Positions 20,270 to 31,500 of a stretch of DNA of 35,224 nucleotides are shown here, in pieces; within the stretch, counting starts at the first letter, position 1; each line of letters begins with the position of its first letter. Under the pieces are notes generated by a model that was not told the DNA's origin, did not search any database, and saw nothing but the letters and a program-made list of their open reading frames with translations. Made by a program: the position numbers and the translations under genes. This DNA is from Haplomitrium mnioides. Lineage: Eukaryota; Marchantiophyta; Haplomitriopsida; Calobryales. The stretch covers positions 1 through 35,224 of the forward strand of contig JBNGIS010015911.1 of NCBI GenBank assembly GCA_049999725.1, written 5' to 3'.

Positions 20270-21462
20270 AGGACATCATCAGAGAGGAAGCTGCTGTATT
20301 CCTCAAAAAGGTGAAACCATACCTCTTGATCAAAGGAGTATTGCATAAGAGGGGGTATGATGGGATGATCAGACGCTGCCTAGAGCAGGATCAGTCTACA
20401 ATGGTAATGTGGGCCCTCCATGGAGAGGAGGTGGGAGGCCATTTTGCAGCGGACACCACTATCAGGAAAATTCTGGATGCAGGGTACTGGTGGCCCACTT
20501 TGCACAAGGATGTGCATTTCTGGGTGAAGAGGTGCAATGCATACCAAAGAACGGGGCAACTTGCAACAAATCAACACCATCCTCTAGTTCCCATTATCCC
20601 TCTAGCACCTTTTGAGAAGTGGGGGATTGACTTTATCGGCCTAATTGCACCCTCCACTCACAAGGGCAACAGGTACATCTTGCTGGCCACAGACTATGTA
20701 ACAAAGTGGGTGGAGGCCAAAGCCACTCAGAAGGATGATGCCAAGACAGTGGCGGCCTTCCTCTATGAGCAGATGTTCTGCAAATTTGGGCCTCCTTTGG
20801 AGCTAGTCAGTGATCAAGGTACCCACTTCATCAGTCAAGTAATCTGAGACCTGACTAATCGGTACTTGGTCAAGCATCGCCGCACCATAGCCTACCATCC
20901 CAAGGCTAATAGTCTGACAGAGAGAGCCAACGGAATCATGGGGAAGATCCTCAGTAAGACTGTGGCAGCCAACAAAGTAGATTGGAATCTCAAGCTTCTC
21001 ACCACGACCCATGCCTACAATTTGGCATACAAAACCACAACGAGCCACTGTCCCTACTTCTTGGTCTTTGGGCAGCATGCTCTGGTGCCAGTAGAGTACG
21101 AGGTGCCAACCAGGCGATTGCTGGAATAAGAGAGGATGGCAGAAGATCAAAGCAGGAGGGAAAGACTCTATTAGCTGGAGAGCTTGGAGGAAACCAGAGA
21201 GCTTGCCCAAGGGAGGTTTCACCAACAACAGTTGAGGAAGCGACTGCATGATAAGGGGCTCAAACCAACTGACCTCTAGGAGGGGAATGTGGTGCTGTTG
21301 TATGACAACAGATTTGTGCATTTCCTTGGGAAATTGCACACAATGTGGATGGGGCCATTTGTGCTGAAGAAGCTACATCGCAATGGGTCAGCAGAGTTGG
21401 AGACATTGGAGGGACACAAATTCGCCAATCGAGTGCACTTTGACTGACTCAAGAGGTATGTA
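20270..21462 (+). pseudogene. pol: pol part 3: integrase with GPF-type C-terminus, broken
   Basis: In one frame from the RNase H end to 21462. The zinc-binding part has the histidines (LHGEEVGGH) and the first cysteine, but the second is Tyr (TAC 20542-20544). The DD35E core is present: Asp at 20629, Asp at 20812 and Glu at 20920, i.e. 61 and 36 codons apart. Stops fall at 20845, 21127, 21277 and 21445. The C-terminal part reads GNVVLLYDNRF, GKLHTMWMGPFVL and RVHFD, the segment found in non-chromodomain plant gypsy integrases. No chromodomain follows. It is inactive through stops and zinc-site loss, although the catalytic triad survives. Confidence 0.87.
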
Positions 21463-21712
21463 AACCAAGAGGAGGAAGGAGAGGGACCAATTGTGATCCC
21501 ATCAAAGGTACCGGTCAGCAGAGGTGAGTTATGTGTGCAAGTGTGTGTGTGTGTCTGAGTTTGTGGGGGGGGGGGGGGGGGGGGGGCGTTTGGTGGGTTT
21601 GTACTGTAGCAACTACGGAGGCCAGTCAATGACCACTCAGAGGAGGCAACTAGTAGATTGAGGAACGGAGAAGGGTGTTCGTGGGGTCGCTTCACACTCA
21701 AAGGGTGAGTTA
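21463..21712 (+). other. Non-coding 3' internal region of the element with G tract
   Basis: A short non-coding tail lies between integrase and 3' LTR. It has a TG-rich run (about 21532-21554) and a run of 22 G at 21565-21586. The last bases before the LTR, CAAAGGGTGAGTTA, are only weakly purine-rich, so the polypurine tract that primes plus-strand synthesis is eroded or atypical. Confidence 0.6.
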
Positions 21713-24700
21713 TATCAGCCAATGAATTGGGGCGCTGACTCAAAATTCTTCAATTCGGAAGCAGCATTGGGCCAATCTCCCTCTGGTAAGTGTAAAAGCG
21801 CCTCGAAAGTAGCGGAACTACTTCAATCTATGGGTACAAGCAGGCCACATTGATCCGAGAAGTGGAACGAGATCATTTCAAAAGGAGGGAAGGGAGCAAT
21901 GATTGTCAGTAAGTGGGGAGGCACCACTAAAATTTGAAGGAAGCCAACGAGAGCCCGTAAATGTAATTGGGATGCAAGAATTGAGGCATAGTGGGAAGGA
22001 AAGAACGCCCACCAGAGGCAAAGCGGCTAGAGGAGGAAGGTTGAAGCTACAAGGCGAAAATCCAAAAGCATTCCAGAAGGATGAGGACCGCACAGCAAGC
22101 CCGCAGATGCCACATACGAGAAGCGAGGATCGAGGATAGAGAGGAAGGGTTGAGACCTTTGTGAGCAAGGGCTAGGCCATGTATCCAGGGATGCTTCAAT
22201 CCCACATGCATGAGATGAGTTCGACAAAGGTTTGACCCCTTTCTTGAGTATCTGCGGGCCTTAGCAGAAATGTGGAGTCTGTTGAGGGCTTCAGAAGATT
22301 TAGCAGATGACGTGTCGGCGTCAGGGAGTCTACGGGTCTCTGCGGAGTTGTGGCAAACCCGGGGAGTCCACAAATCTTCACGGAGAGGTGGCGGGCCCCA
22401 GGCATCCGAGGGCTTTAACGGAAACGTGACAAGCACAGGAGGACCATAGAGTTTAGCGGAAACATGGACGAAAGGGAGAGTCCGCGGTCTTCATCGGAGA
22501 AAGGTCAGCACGACGGTCAAGCTACCCCTTTGAAAAACGGCGTCGGAAGGCGGCTTCTCGGATTACGTGGCGTCCTTAGAGAGTTCAAGGAGATTCAGTG
22601 GACACGTGGCGGCAAGGTAGAGTCCGTTGGATTTCACGAAACCAAGTCAGTGTTGCGGTCCGTCTTCCTCTTTGAAAATGGTGTCGGACAACCCTCTTAT
22701 GGATTACGTGGCACTCAGGGAGGGTCCGTCGGATCCTTCGAGTCAGAGAAGGGTCAACCACGGAACCAAGTCAACGCGGTGGTGCACCTTCCTATTTGAA
22801 AATGACGTTGGATGGCGGGCACGGAAGAATATCAACCTCGACATGTGGCACTTCGGAGGAGTCTGAGAGATCCTTCGGGCTTCCCTGTCCATCAAATTCT
22901 TAGACTTAGGATCCGTAGTCAACTACAGAACAAGGTTAAAGCAGCAGTCCAACTTCCAGGTTGAATGTGGCGTCGGACGGCGACAATGGAAGAAAAGTCA
23001 ACAATGAACCCTGGGTTCCACAGGTTCTACAGACTCGGATCTGCATGGATCTCCAGATGTGAATCTTGGAGATTCCGTCAAACTCCTTTTCCGCGGGATG
23101 CTTCGAGACCTTGTTCCGCATGATTCTTCAGAATTCTGTTCCGAGGGGTTCTTCAGACTGGGATTCCATGGGAATCTTTGGAATCTCAGTCCACGAGAGT
23201 CCTCGGACTCACTTCCATGTGACTGTTGGGCTTTTTCCGTCCAATGAACCAACGAGACATCTATCGCAAAATCTAACTCCGAGCCTAACGGGATTAACTA
23301 GCAGTGGGGACAGGTGTCGCGACGTTCGAATTCGAGCCTAACGAGATTAACGACCTTTCAATGGGAAGGACTCGCGGGGGCAACGGAAGATTGGGGAAGT
23401 ATACATGAACAGGCTCTGATTGTGATGGGGTTGATGTGCAAGCAAAATAGAGACGCACCAGCGATCTTGAGACAAGGAAAACGCAACGAGATAAGGCAAG
23501 ATTCGGATTCCAGTGAGAAGCTACGTGAAGCGAGTGAACTCGCACTAGAGGCAAGCGGAGGTGGAGGTAGACTGGAGGGGTGTCGAGAGTTGCTGGGCGG
23601 GGAGCTCTAGAGGCTCAGGCAATCAAGGTGAACTCATCCCTGCGGGTGGACCAAGAGCGGAGGTGGATCGATACGAGAGACTAGAAGGGAATCCGGTCTG
23701 TTGAGAATTTAGGAGAGGCTACCAAGTGGGATCTTGGAGTTGTCTCTGCATTCTTTGTGCAGGAGCATCAACCCAAAGTGCTCGGAGTACGCTCTAGTGT
23801 AATCTTTCAAGTGGAGTTGTGAAGAGGGTGGCTGCGTTAGTGCCTGCACAATGCGAAGAAGACTTGTTCGAGGCTCAGGGGTGGAGTGAGCTACTTGCAG
23901 TCGAGAAGACTGTCTTTTAGAGGTGGAAGTGAAAGAAATTCTCTTCTGAGCTTGAGGAAGTAAATCCAAGGCTTCTAGCGATAGAAGTTGAAAACTATCT
24001 GGAGAGAGGTGTGTGGGTGTGAAAGTTGAAGTGAGGATTGAAGGGGTAAGTGATTCAGAAGGGAGGAGTATGCTTGGGAGACCAGTTCTAGAGGGCCTTC
24101 AAGGACTCTATTTTGCTACAATGCATTGTTGGGTGAATGTGTGTATATGTTTATTAGTTAGATTTGCATTTTGCATATTTTAAACAAGAGACATTTAGAC
24201 TAGGATTTAACAAGAACAGTTGAGCAGACCTTGGGGCAGCTTTGAAGGGGGAGTCAAGTCCCTTGACATAGTCCTGTGACCTTGGGGGCAGTGCTCTTTA
24301 TTCTTGACTCTATTTTATTGTGTAGGAAATAGCTCATAGTAGCATAGTTACGATTCATATCTGTACAAAATCCTGTGACAACCCTAAGAGGGGGAGTTCA
24401 GTTCATTGTCATTGCCCATTGGTGTAGGATTCAACACCTTTCTGCCTCTAGAGTATACACAAAGTGGTAGGGTCCAGATTTGGGACCTCTATAATACATT
24501 GGAAGATTACCACAATGAATACTAGTGTGCTGTGGATGTGGACTGGGGTGTGGTGAATGAATGAACAAGATATATGCTGAGGAGAATGAGGGGTGAGTAA
24601 AGGGCTTGTAAGGAAAGAGAGGATTATTAAAGCCTCAAAGTGATAACTAGATAGGGACCATCTCAGAAAAGAACCTAAAGACCCTGAATTTGTCCTCCTC

Positions 24701-24752
24701 TGCCTTCCAAGTGGCGCTTGTGAAGGTTAGGACCTAAAGGAGGAGAGTGACA
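21713..24752 (+). repeat. 3' LTR, 3,040 bp
   Basis: Partner of the 5' LTR, starting TATCAGC (TG changed to TA) and ending GAGAGTGACA. Aligning about 440 bp by eye (15246-15690 against 24191-24633) I counted about 28 differences. The first 60 bp differ at 8 sites, mostly transitions. The 25-bp subrepeat array is at 23085-23226. This divergence means that the insertion is old. Confidence 0.95.
23085..23226 (+). repeat. 25-bp tandem repeats inside the 3' LTR
   Basis: TTCC-cored units start at 23089, 23114, 23139, 23164 and 23189, with a last one at 23213. Period, number and final 24-bp step are the same as in the 5' LTR. Confidence 0.85.
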
Positions 24753-24757
24753 ATGCC
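24753..24757. repeat. Right target-site duplication, ATGCC
   Basis: Directly follows the TGACA end of the 3' LTR and matches 12772-12776. Satellite sequence resumes at once with ATGTACTCAACATC. Confidence 0.95.
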
Positions 24758-27700
24758 ATGTACTCAACATCATCTAAATCATAAAGAGATCCAAACGCCA
24801 TTATCTCAAGTTCATCTTAGCTATAAGGAGAATCTATTGTAAGATTTTGGTTGTCTATGACCAGTTTCTAGATTCTTGAAAGCTTCCATATGTAATTCAC
24901 AATGGCATTGCCATTCCCTTGCTCCACACTATTTCCAAGACACAAATAGTTTCATCATTCTTGTAAACGCATGAAGCATTCAGCTTCAAGCTATACGCCA
25001 TGTATTCGAGATCATCGAAACCATAAAGAGAATTTATTATAAGCTTAAGGTTGTCTATAAGAGGTTTCGAGATCCTTCAAAGCTAACACATGTAACTCAC
25101 AATGGCAATGCCATTTCGTTGGTCCACACTATTTTCAAGACACAAATGGTTTTATCCTTCTTGCATTGTAAACTTATGGTAGTCTAAAAGAGGGTTCTGA
25201 ATCATTGTAAGCTTCCATGTGTAGATCCCAATGGCATTGTCATTTCCTTTCTCCACAATTATTTTAGAACACAAACAATTTCATTCTTCATATATGTGCA
25301 TGAATTACTCTGCTTATGTCCATATGCCATGTACTCAAGATCATCCAAACCATAAAGAGAATTCATTGTAACCTTGTGGTTGTCTAAAAGAGTGTTGTGA
25401 ATCCTTGTAAGCTTTTATGTGTAACTCCTAGTGGCATTGCTATTCCCTTACTCCACACTCTTTCCAAGATACAAAAAGTTTGATCTTTCTTGTAAGCGCA
25501 TCAAGTATTGTGCTTCAGTCCATATACCATGCTCTCAAGATCATCTAAACCATGAAGAGATTTCATTGTAAGCTCCCATGTGTAACTCCCAATGGTATTG
25601 TCGTTCACTTACTCTATACTATGTCCAAGACACAAATAATTTCATCCTTCTTGTAAGCGCATGAAGTATTTTGATTCACTCCATATGCCATGTATTGTAG
25701 ATCATCAAAATGATAGAGAGAAATCATTGTAAGCTTCTTGTTGTTTATAAGAGGTTTGTAGTTCCTTGAAAGCTTCTGTATGTAATTCATGATCACATTG
25801 GCGTTCAGTTGCTCGACACTATTTCAAAGAAACAATTAGTTTCATCCTTCTTGTAAGTGCATGAAAGATTCTGCTTCACTCCACATGTCATGTACTCAAA
25901 ATCATCGAAACCATAAAGAGAATTCATTGTAAGCTTGTGGTTGTCAATGAGAGGTTGCTAGATCCTTGAAAACTTTCATATGCAACTCACAATGGCATTG
26001 CCATTCCCTTCCTCCACACTATTTCTAGGACAAAAAAGGGTTTTATCCTTCTTGTAAGCGCATCAAGTACTATGCTTAAGTCTATATGCCATGTACTCAA
26101 GATCATCTAAACTATAAAGAGAATTCATTGTACGATTGTTGTATGCTAAAAAAGGGTTTTGAATCCTTGAAACCTTCTATGTGTAACTCCCATTGGCATT
26201 GCCATTCCCTTACTTCACACTACTTGCAAGACACAAAAATTTTCATCCTTCTTGTAATTGCATGAAGTATTCTACTTTAGTCCATATGCCATATACTCAA
26301 GATCATCAAAACCCTAAAGAGAATTCATTGTAAGCTTGTGGTTGTCTATGAGAGGTTTCTAGATCCTTTAAAGCTTCCATATGTAGCTCACAATGGCATT
26401 GGCATTCCCTTGCTCCACACTGATCCAAGACACAAATAGTTTTCTCCTTCTTGTAAGCGCATCAAGTACTCTACTTAAGTCCATGTCCAATGTACTCAAG
26501 ATGATCTAAATCATAAAGAGAACTCATAGTAAACTTGTGGTGGTCTATAAGACGGTTTTGAATCCTTGTAAGCTTCCATATGTAACTCCCAATGGCATTG
26601 CCATTCCGTTACTCCCTACTATTTCCAAGACAAAAATTATTTCATCCTTCTTGTAAGGTCATCAGAAACTTTGCTTCAATCCATATGCCAATGTATTTGA
26701 GATCATCAAAACTATAAACAGAATTTATTGTAAGCTTCTGGTTGTCTATAACAAGTTTGAATATCCTTGAAAGCTTCCATATATAACTCACAATGGCATT
26801 GCCATTCCCTTGCTCCTCACTATTTCCAAGACACAAACAGTTTCATCCTTCTTGTAAGCGCATCAAGTACTCTACTAAAGTCCACATGCCATGTACTCAA
26901 GATCATGTGAACCATAAAGAGAATTCATTGTAAGCTTGTGATAGTCTAAAAGGGGTTCTAAGCCCTTGTTAGCTTCCATATGTAACTCTCAATGGTACTA
27001 CCATTTCCTTACCTCACACTATTTCCAATACACAAACAGTTTTATCCTTCTTGTAAGCGCATCAAGCACTCTGCTTAAGTCCATATGCCATGTACTCAAG
27101 ATCATCTAAACCATAAAGAGAACTCATTATAGGCTTGTGGTAGTCTAAACAAGGGTTGTGATTTCTTGTAAGCTTCCATGTGTAACTCCCAATGGCATCA
27201 CCATTCGCTTACTCCACACTATTTCCAAAACACAAATAGTTTCACCCTTCTTGTATACACATGAAGTATTATGCTCCAATCCATATACCATGTACTCGGA
27301 ATCATTGAAACCATAAGGAGAATTCATTGTAGGCTTGTGGTTTGCTATGAGAGGTTTCTAGATCCTTGAAAGCTAACATATCTAACTCACAATAGCATTG
27401 CCATTCCCTTGCTCCACACTATTTCCAAGAAACAAAGAGTTTCATCTTTTTTGTAGGCGCATGAAGTACTCCGCTTCAATCCAAATGCCATTACCTCAAG
27501 ATCATCCAAACCATAAAGTTATCTATTGTAAGCATGTGGTTGTCCATGACAAGCTTCTAGATTCTTGAAAGCTACCATATATAACTCACAATGGCATTGC
27601 CATTCCCTTGTTCCACACTATTTCTAGGACACAAATAGTTTCATCCTTCTTGTAAGCGCATGAAGCATTTAGCTTCAATCTATATGCCATGTATTTGAGA

Positions 27701-28530
27701 TCATCGAAACCATAAAGAGAATTTATTGTAAGCTTAAGGATGTCTATGAGAGGTTTCTAGATCCTTCAAAGCGAACATATGTAGCTCACAATAGAATTGC
27801 CATTCCTTTGCTCCACATTATTTTCAAGACACAAACAGTCATCCTTCTTGTAAGCGCATCAAGTACTCTACTAAAGTCCATATGCCATGTACTCAACATT
27901 ATCAAAACAATAAAGAGAATTCATTGTAGGCTTGTGGTAGTCTAAAAGAAGGTTTTGAATCCTTGTAAGCTTCCATGTGTAAATCCCAATGGCATTGTGA
28001 TTCCCTTACTCCACACTTATTTTAAAACACAAACAGTTTCATTCTTCATGTACACGCATGAAGTACTCTGCTTATGTCCATATACCATGTACTCAAGATC
28101 ATCCAAACCATAAAGAGAATTCATTATAGGCTTGTGGTTGTCTAAAACAGGGTTGTGAATCCTTGTAAGTTTTTATGTGTAACTCCCAGTGGCATTGCCA
28201 TTCCCTTACTCCATACTCTTTCCAAGATACAAACAATTTGATCTTTCTCGAAAGCGCATCAAGTACTCTACTTCAGTCCATATGCCATGTTCTCAAGATC
28301 ATCTGAACCCAAAAAAGATTTCACTATAAGCTTCTATGTGTAACTCCCAATGGTATTGTTGTTCCTTTTCTCTATATTATTTCCAAGACACAAATAGTTT
28401 CATCCTTCTTGTAAGCGCATGAAGTATTTTGATTCACTCTATATGCCATGTATTGGAGATCATCAAAACGATAGAGAGAAATCATTATAGCCTCTCGTTG
28501 TCTCAGGTGGTTAGTTCCTTGAAAGCTTCC

Positions 28531-28540
28531 NNNNNNNNNN
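28531..28540. other. Assembly gap (10 N)
   Basis: Ten N lie between two satellite monomers. The number is probably a placeholder, so the real number of monomers and all distances across this point are uncertain. Confidence 0.9.
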
Positions 28541-31500
28541 CATTGTAAGCTTGTGATTGTCTATGAGAGGTTTCTAGATCCTTGAGATCTAACATATCTA
28601 ACTCACAATGGCTCCACACTATTTCCAAGACATAAAAAGGTTTATCCTTCTTGTAAGTTCATGAAGTATTGTGCTTCAATGCAAATGCCATTAACTCGAG
28701 ATCATCGAAACAATAACCAGAATCTATTGTAGGCTTGTGGTTGTCGTTGACACATTTCTAGATTCTTGAAAGCTTCCATATGTAACTCACAATAGCATTG
28801 CTATTCCCTTGCTTCACACTATTTCCAAGACACAAATAGTTTCATCCTTCTTGTAAGCGCATGAAACAATCAGCTTCAATCAATATGCCATGTATTCAAG
28901 ATCATCGAAACCATAAAGAGAATTTATTATAAGCTTGTGGTTGTTTATGACAGGCTTCTAGATCCTTGAAAGCTAACATATGTAGCTCACAATGGCATTG
29001 TCGTTATCATGCTCCACACTCTTTCCAAGACACAAACAGTTTTGTCCTTCTTGTAAGCGCATCAAGTACTTTGCTAAAGTCCATATGCCATGTACTCAAG
29101 ATCATCTAAACCATATAGAGAATTTATAAAAGGCTTGTGGTAGTCCAAAAGAGGGTTCTGAATCCTTGCAAGCTTCCATGTGTAAATCGCAATGGCATTG
29201 TCATACCCTTTCTCCACACTAATTCCAAAACACAAATAGTTTCATCCTTCATGTACGCGCATCAAGTATTGTGCTTATGTCCATATGCCATGTACTCAAG
29301 ATCATCCAAACTATAATAAGAACTCATTGTAATCTTGTGATTGCCTAAAAGAGGGCTTTAAATCCTTGTATGCTTCCATGTATAACTCCCAATGGCAATG
29401 CTATTCCCTTGCTACATAGCATTTCTAAGACAGAAACAATTTCATCCTTCTTGTAAGTGGATGAAGTATTCTGCTTCGGTCCATATCCCATGTATTTGAG
29501 ATCATCAAAACCATAAAGAGAATCTTTTGTAAGCTTTTCGTTGTCTCTGATGGGTTTTTAGATTCTTGAAAGCTTCCATATGTAACTCTCAATGGCATTG
29601 CCATTCCTTTATGCCACGCTATTTCCAAGACACAAATAGTTTCATCCTTTTGGTAAACGCATGAAGTATTCAACTTCAATCCATATGGCATATACTCAAG
29701 ATCATCGAAACCATTAAGAGAATTTGTTGTGAGCTTGTGGTTGTCTTGGAGGTTTCTAGATCCTTGGAAGCTAACATATGTATCTCACAATGGCATTCCC
29801 ATTCCCTTTCTTCACACTATTTCCAAGACATAAATAGTTTCATCCTTCTTGTAAGCGCATCAAGTACTCTGCTTAAGTCCATATGTCATGTACTCAAGAT
29901 CATCTAAACCCTAAAGAGAATTCATTTAAAGCTTGTGGTAGTCCAAAAGAGGGTTCTAAATCCCTATAAGCTTCCATGTGTAAATCCCAATGGGATTGTC
30001 ATTCCCTTTCTCCACACTTTTTCCAAGACACAAACAGTTTCATGCTTCTTATAAGTGCATCAAGTACTCTACTTATGTCCATATACCATGTACTCAAGAT
30101 CCTCCAAATCATAAGGAGATTTCATTGTAAGCTTGTGGTTGTCTAAAAGAGGGTTCTAAATCCTTATAAGCTTCCATGTGTAACTCCCATCGGCATTGCC
30201 ATTCCTTTACTCCACACTCTTTCCAAGATACAAACACTTTGATCTTTCTTGTAGGTGCATATAGTACTCAGCTTTAGTTCATATGCCATGTTCTCAAGAT
30301 CATCTAAACCAGAAAGAGATTTCATTGTAAGATTCCATATGTAACTCCCAATGGTATTGCCGTCCCCTTACTCCACATTATTTCCAAGACACAAATAGTT
30401 TTATCCTTCTTCTAAGTGCATGAAGTATTCTGTTTCAGTTCATATGTCACATACTCGAGATCATCAAAACCATAAAGAGAATTCATTGTAAGCTTGTGGC
30501 TGTCTATGAGACGTTGCTAGATCTCTGAAAGCTTCCATATATAACTCACAATGGCATTGCTATTCTCTTGCTCCACATTATTTCCAAGACAAAAAGGGTT
30601 TCATTCTTCTTGTAAGGGCATCCAGTACTCTCCTCAAGGCCATATGCTATATACTCGAGATCAACTAAATCATAAAGAGAATTCATTGTAAGCTTGTGGG
30701 AGTCTAAAAAAGGGTTTTGAATCCTTGTAAGCTTCCATGTGAATTGCCATTCTCTTACTCCACACTATTTCCAAGAAACAAACAGTTTCATCCCTTTTTG
30801 AACCGCATCAAGTACTCTGCTTATGTCCATATGCCATGTACTCAAGATCATCCAAACTATAAAAAGAACTCATTGTAAGCTTGTGGTAGTCTAAGAGAGG
30901 GTTCTCAATCCTTGTAAGCTTTCATGTGTAACTCCCTATAGCATTGCCAATCCCTTACTCCACACTTTTACTAGACACAAATAGTTTTATACTGCTTGTT
31001 AGCGCATGAAGTATTTTACTTTAGTCCATATACCATGTACTCAAGATCATCAAAACCATGGAGAGAATTCATTGTAAGCTTGTGGTTGTCTATGAAAGGT
31101 TTCTATATACTTGAAAAATTCCATATTAAGCTCACAATGGCATTGCCATTCCCCTCCTTGCCACTATTTCCAAGACAAAAGTAGTTTCATCCTTCTTGTA
31201 AGCGCATCAAGTACTTTGCTTGAATTCATATGCCATGTACTCAAGATCATCTAAATAATAATGAGAACTCATTGTAAGCTTTTGTTAGTCTAAAAGAGGG
31301 TTCTGAATCCTTTGAGGTTCCATGTGTAACTCCCAATGGCATTGCCAATCACTTACTCCACACTTTTACTAGACACAAATAGTTTCATCCTTCTTGTTAG
31401 TGCATGAAGTGTTATATTTCAGTCCATATGCCATGTACTCAAGATCATCAAAACCATGAAGAGAATTAATTGTAAGCTTGTGGTTGTCTATGAGAGGCTC

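Larger units (their letters stand above)
12777..24752 (+). mobile_element. Complete but inactive Ty3/gypsy LTR retrotransposon, 11,976 bp
   Basis: Two direct LTRs of about 3.03 kb flank 5.9 kb of internal sequence with gag, protease, RT, RNase H, integrase order, which defines Ty3/gypsy. The ends are TGTCA...TGACA (the 3' LTR now starts TATCA), and ATGCC duplications flank the element. The integrase is followed by a GPF-type C-terminal segment and no chromodomain is seen, which argues against a chromovirus. There is no extra 3' open reading frame of the envelope-like kind. The coding region has many stops, at least three frameshifts and lost catalytic residues, so it cannot move on its own. 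It inserted into an existing satellite array. Confidence 0.96.

Noticed and set aside
20803-21339. 178-codon minus-strand open frame opposite integrase
   Set aside because: It is a shadow of the integrase frame, whose DD35E residues are clear on the plus strand.
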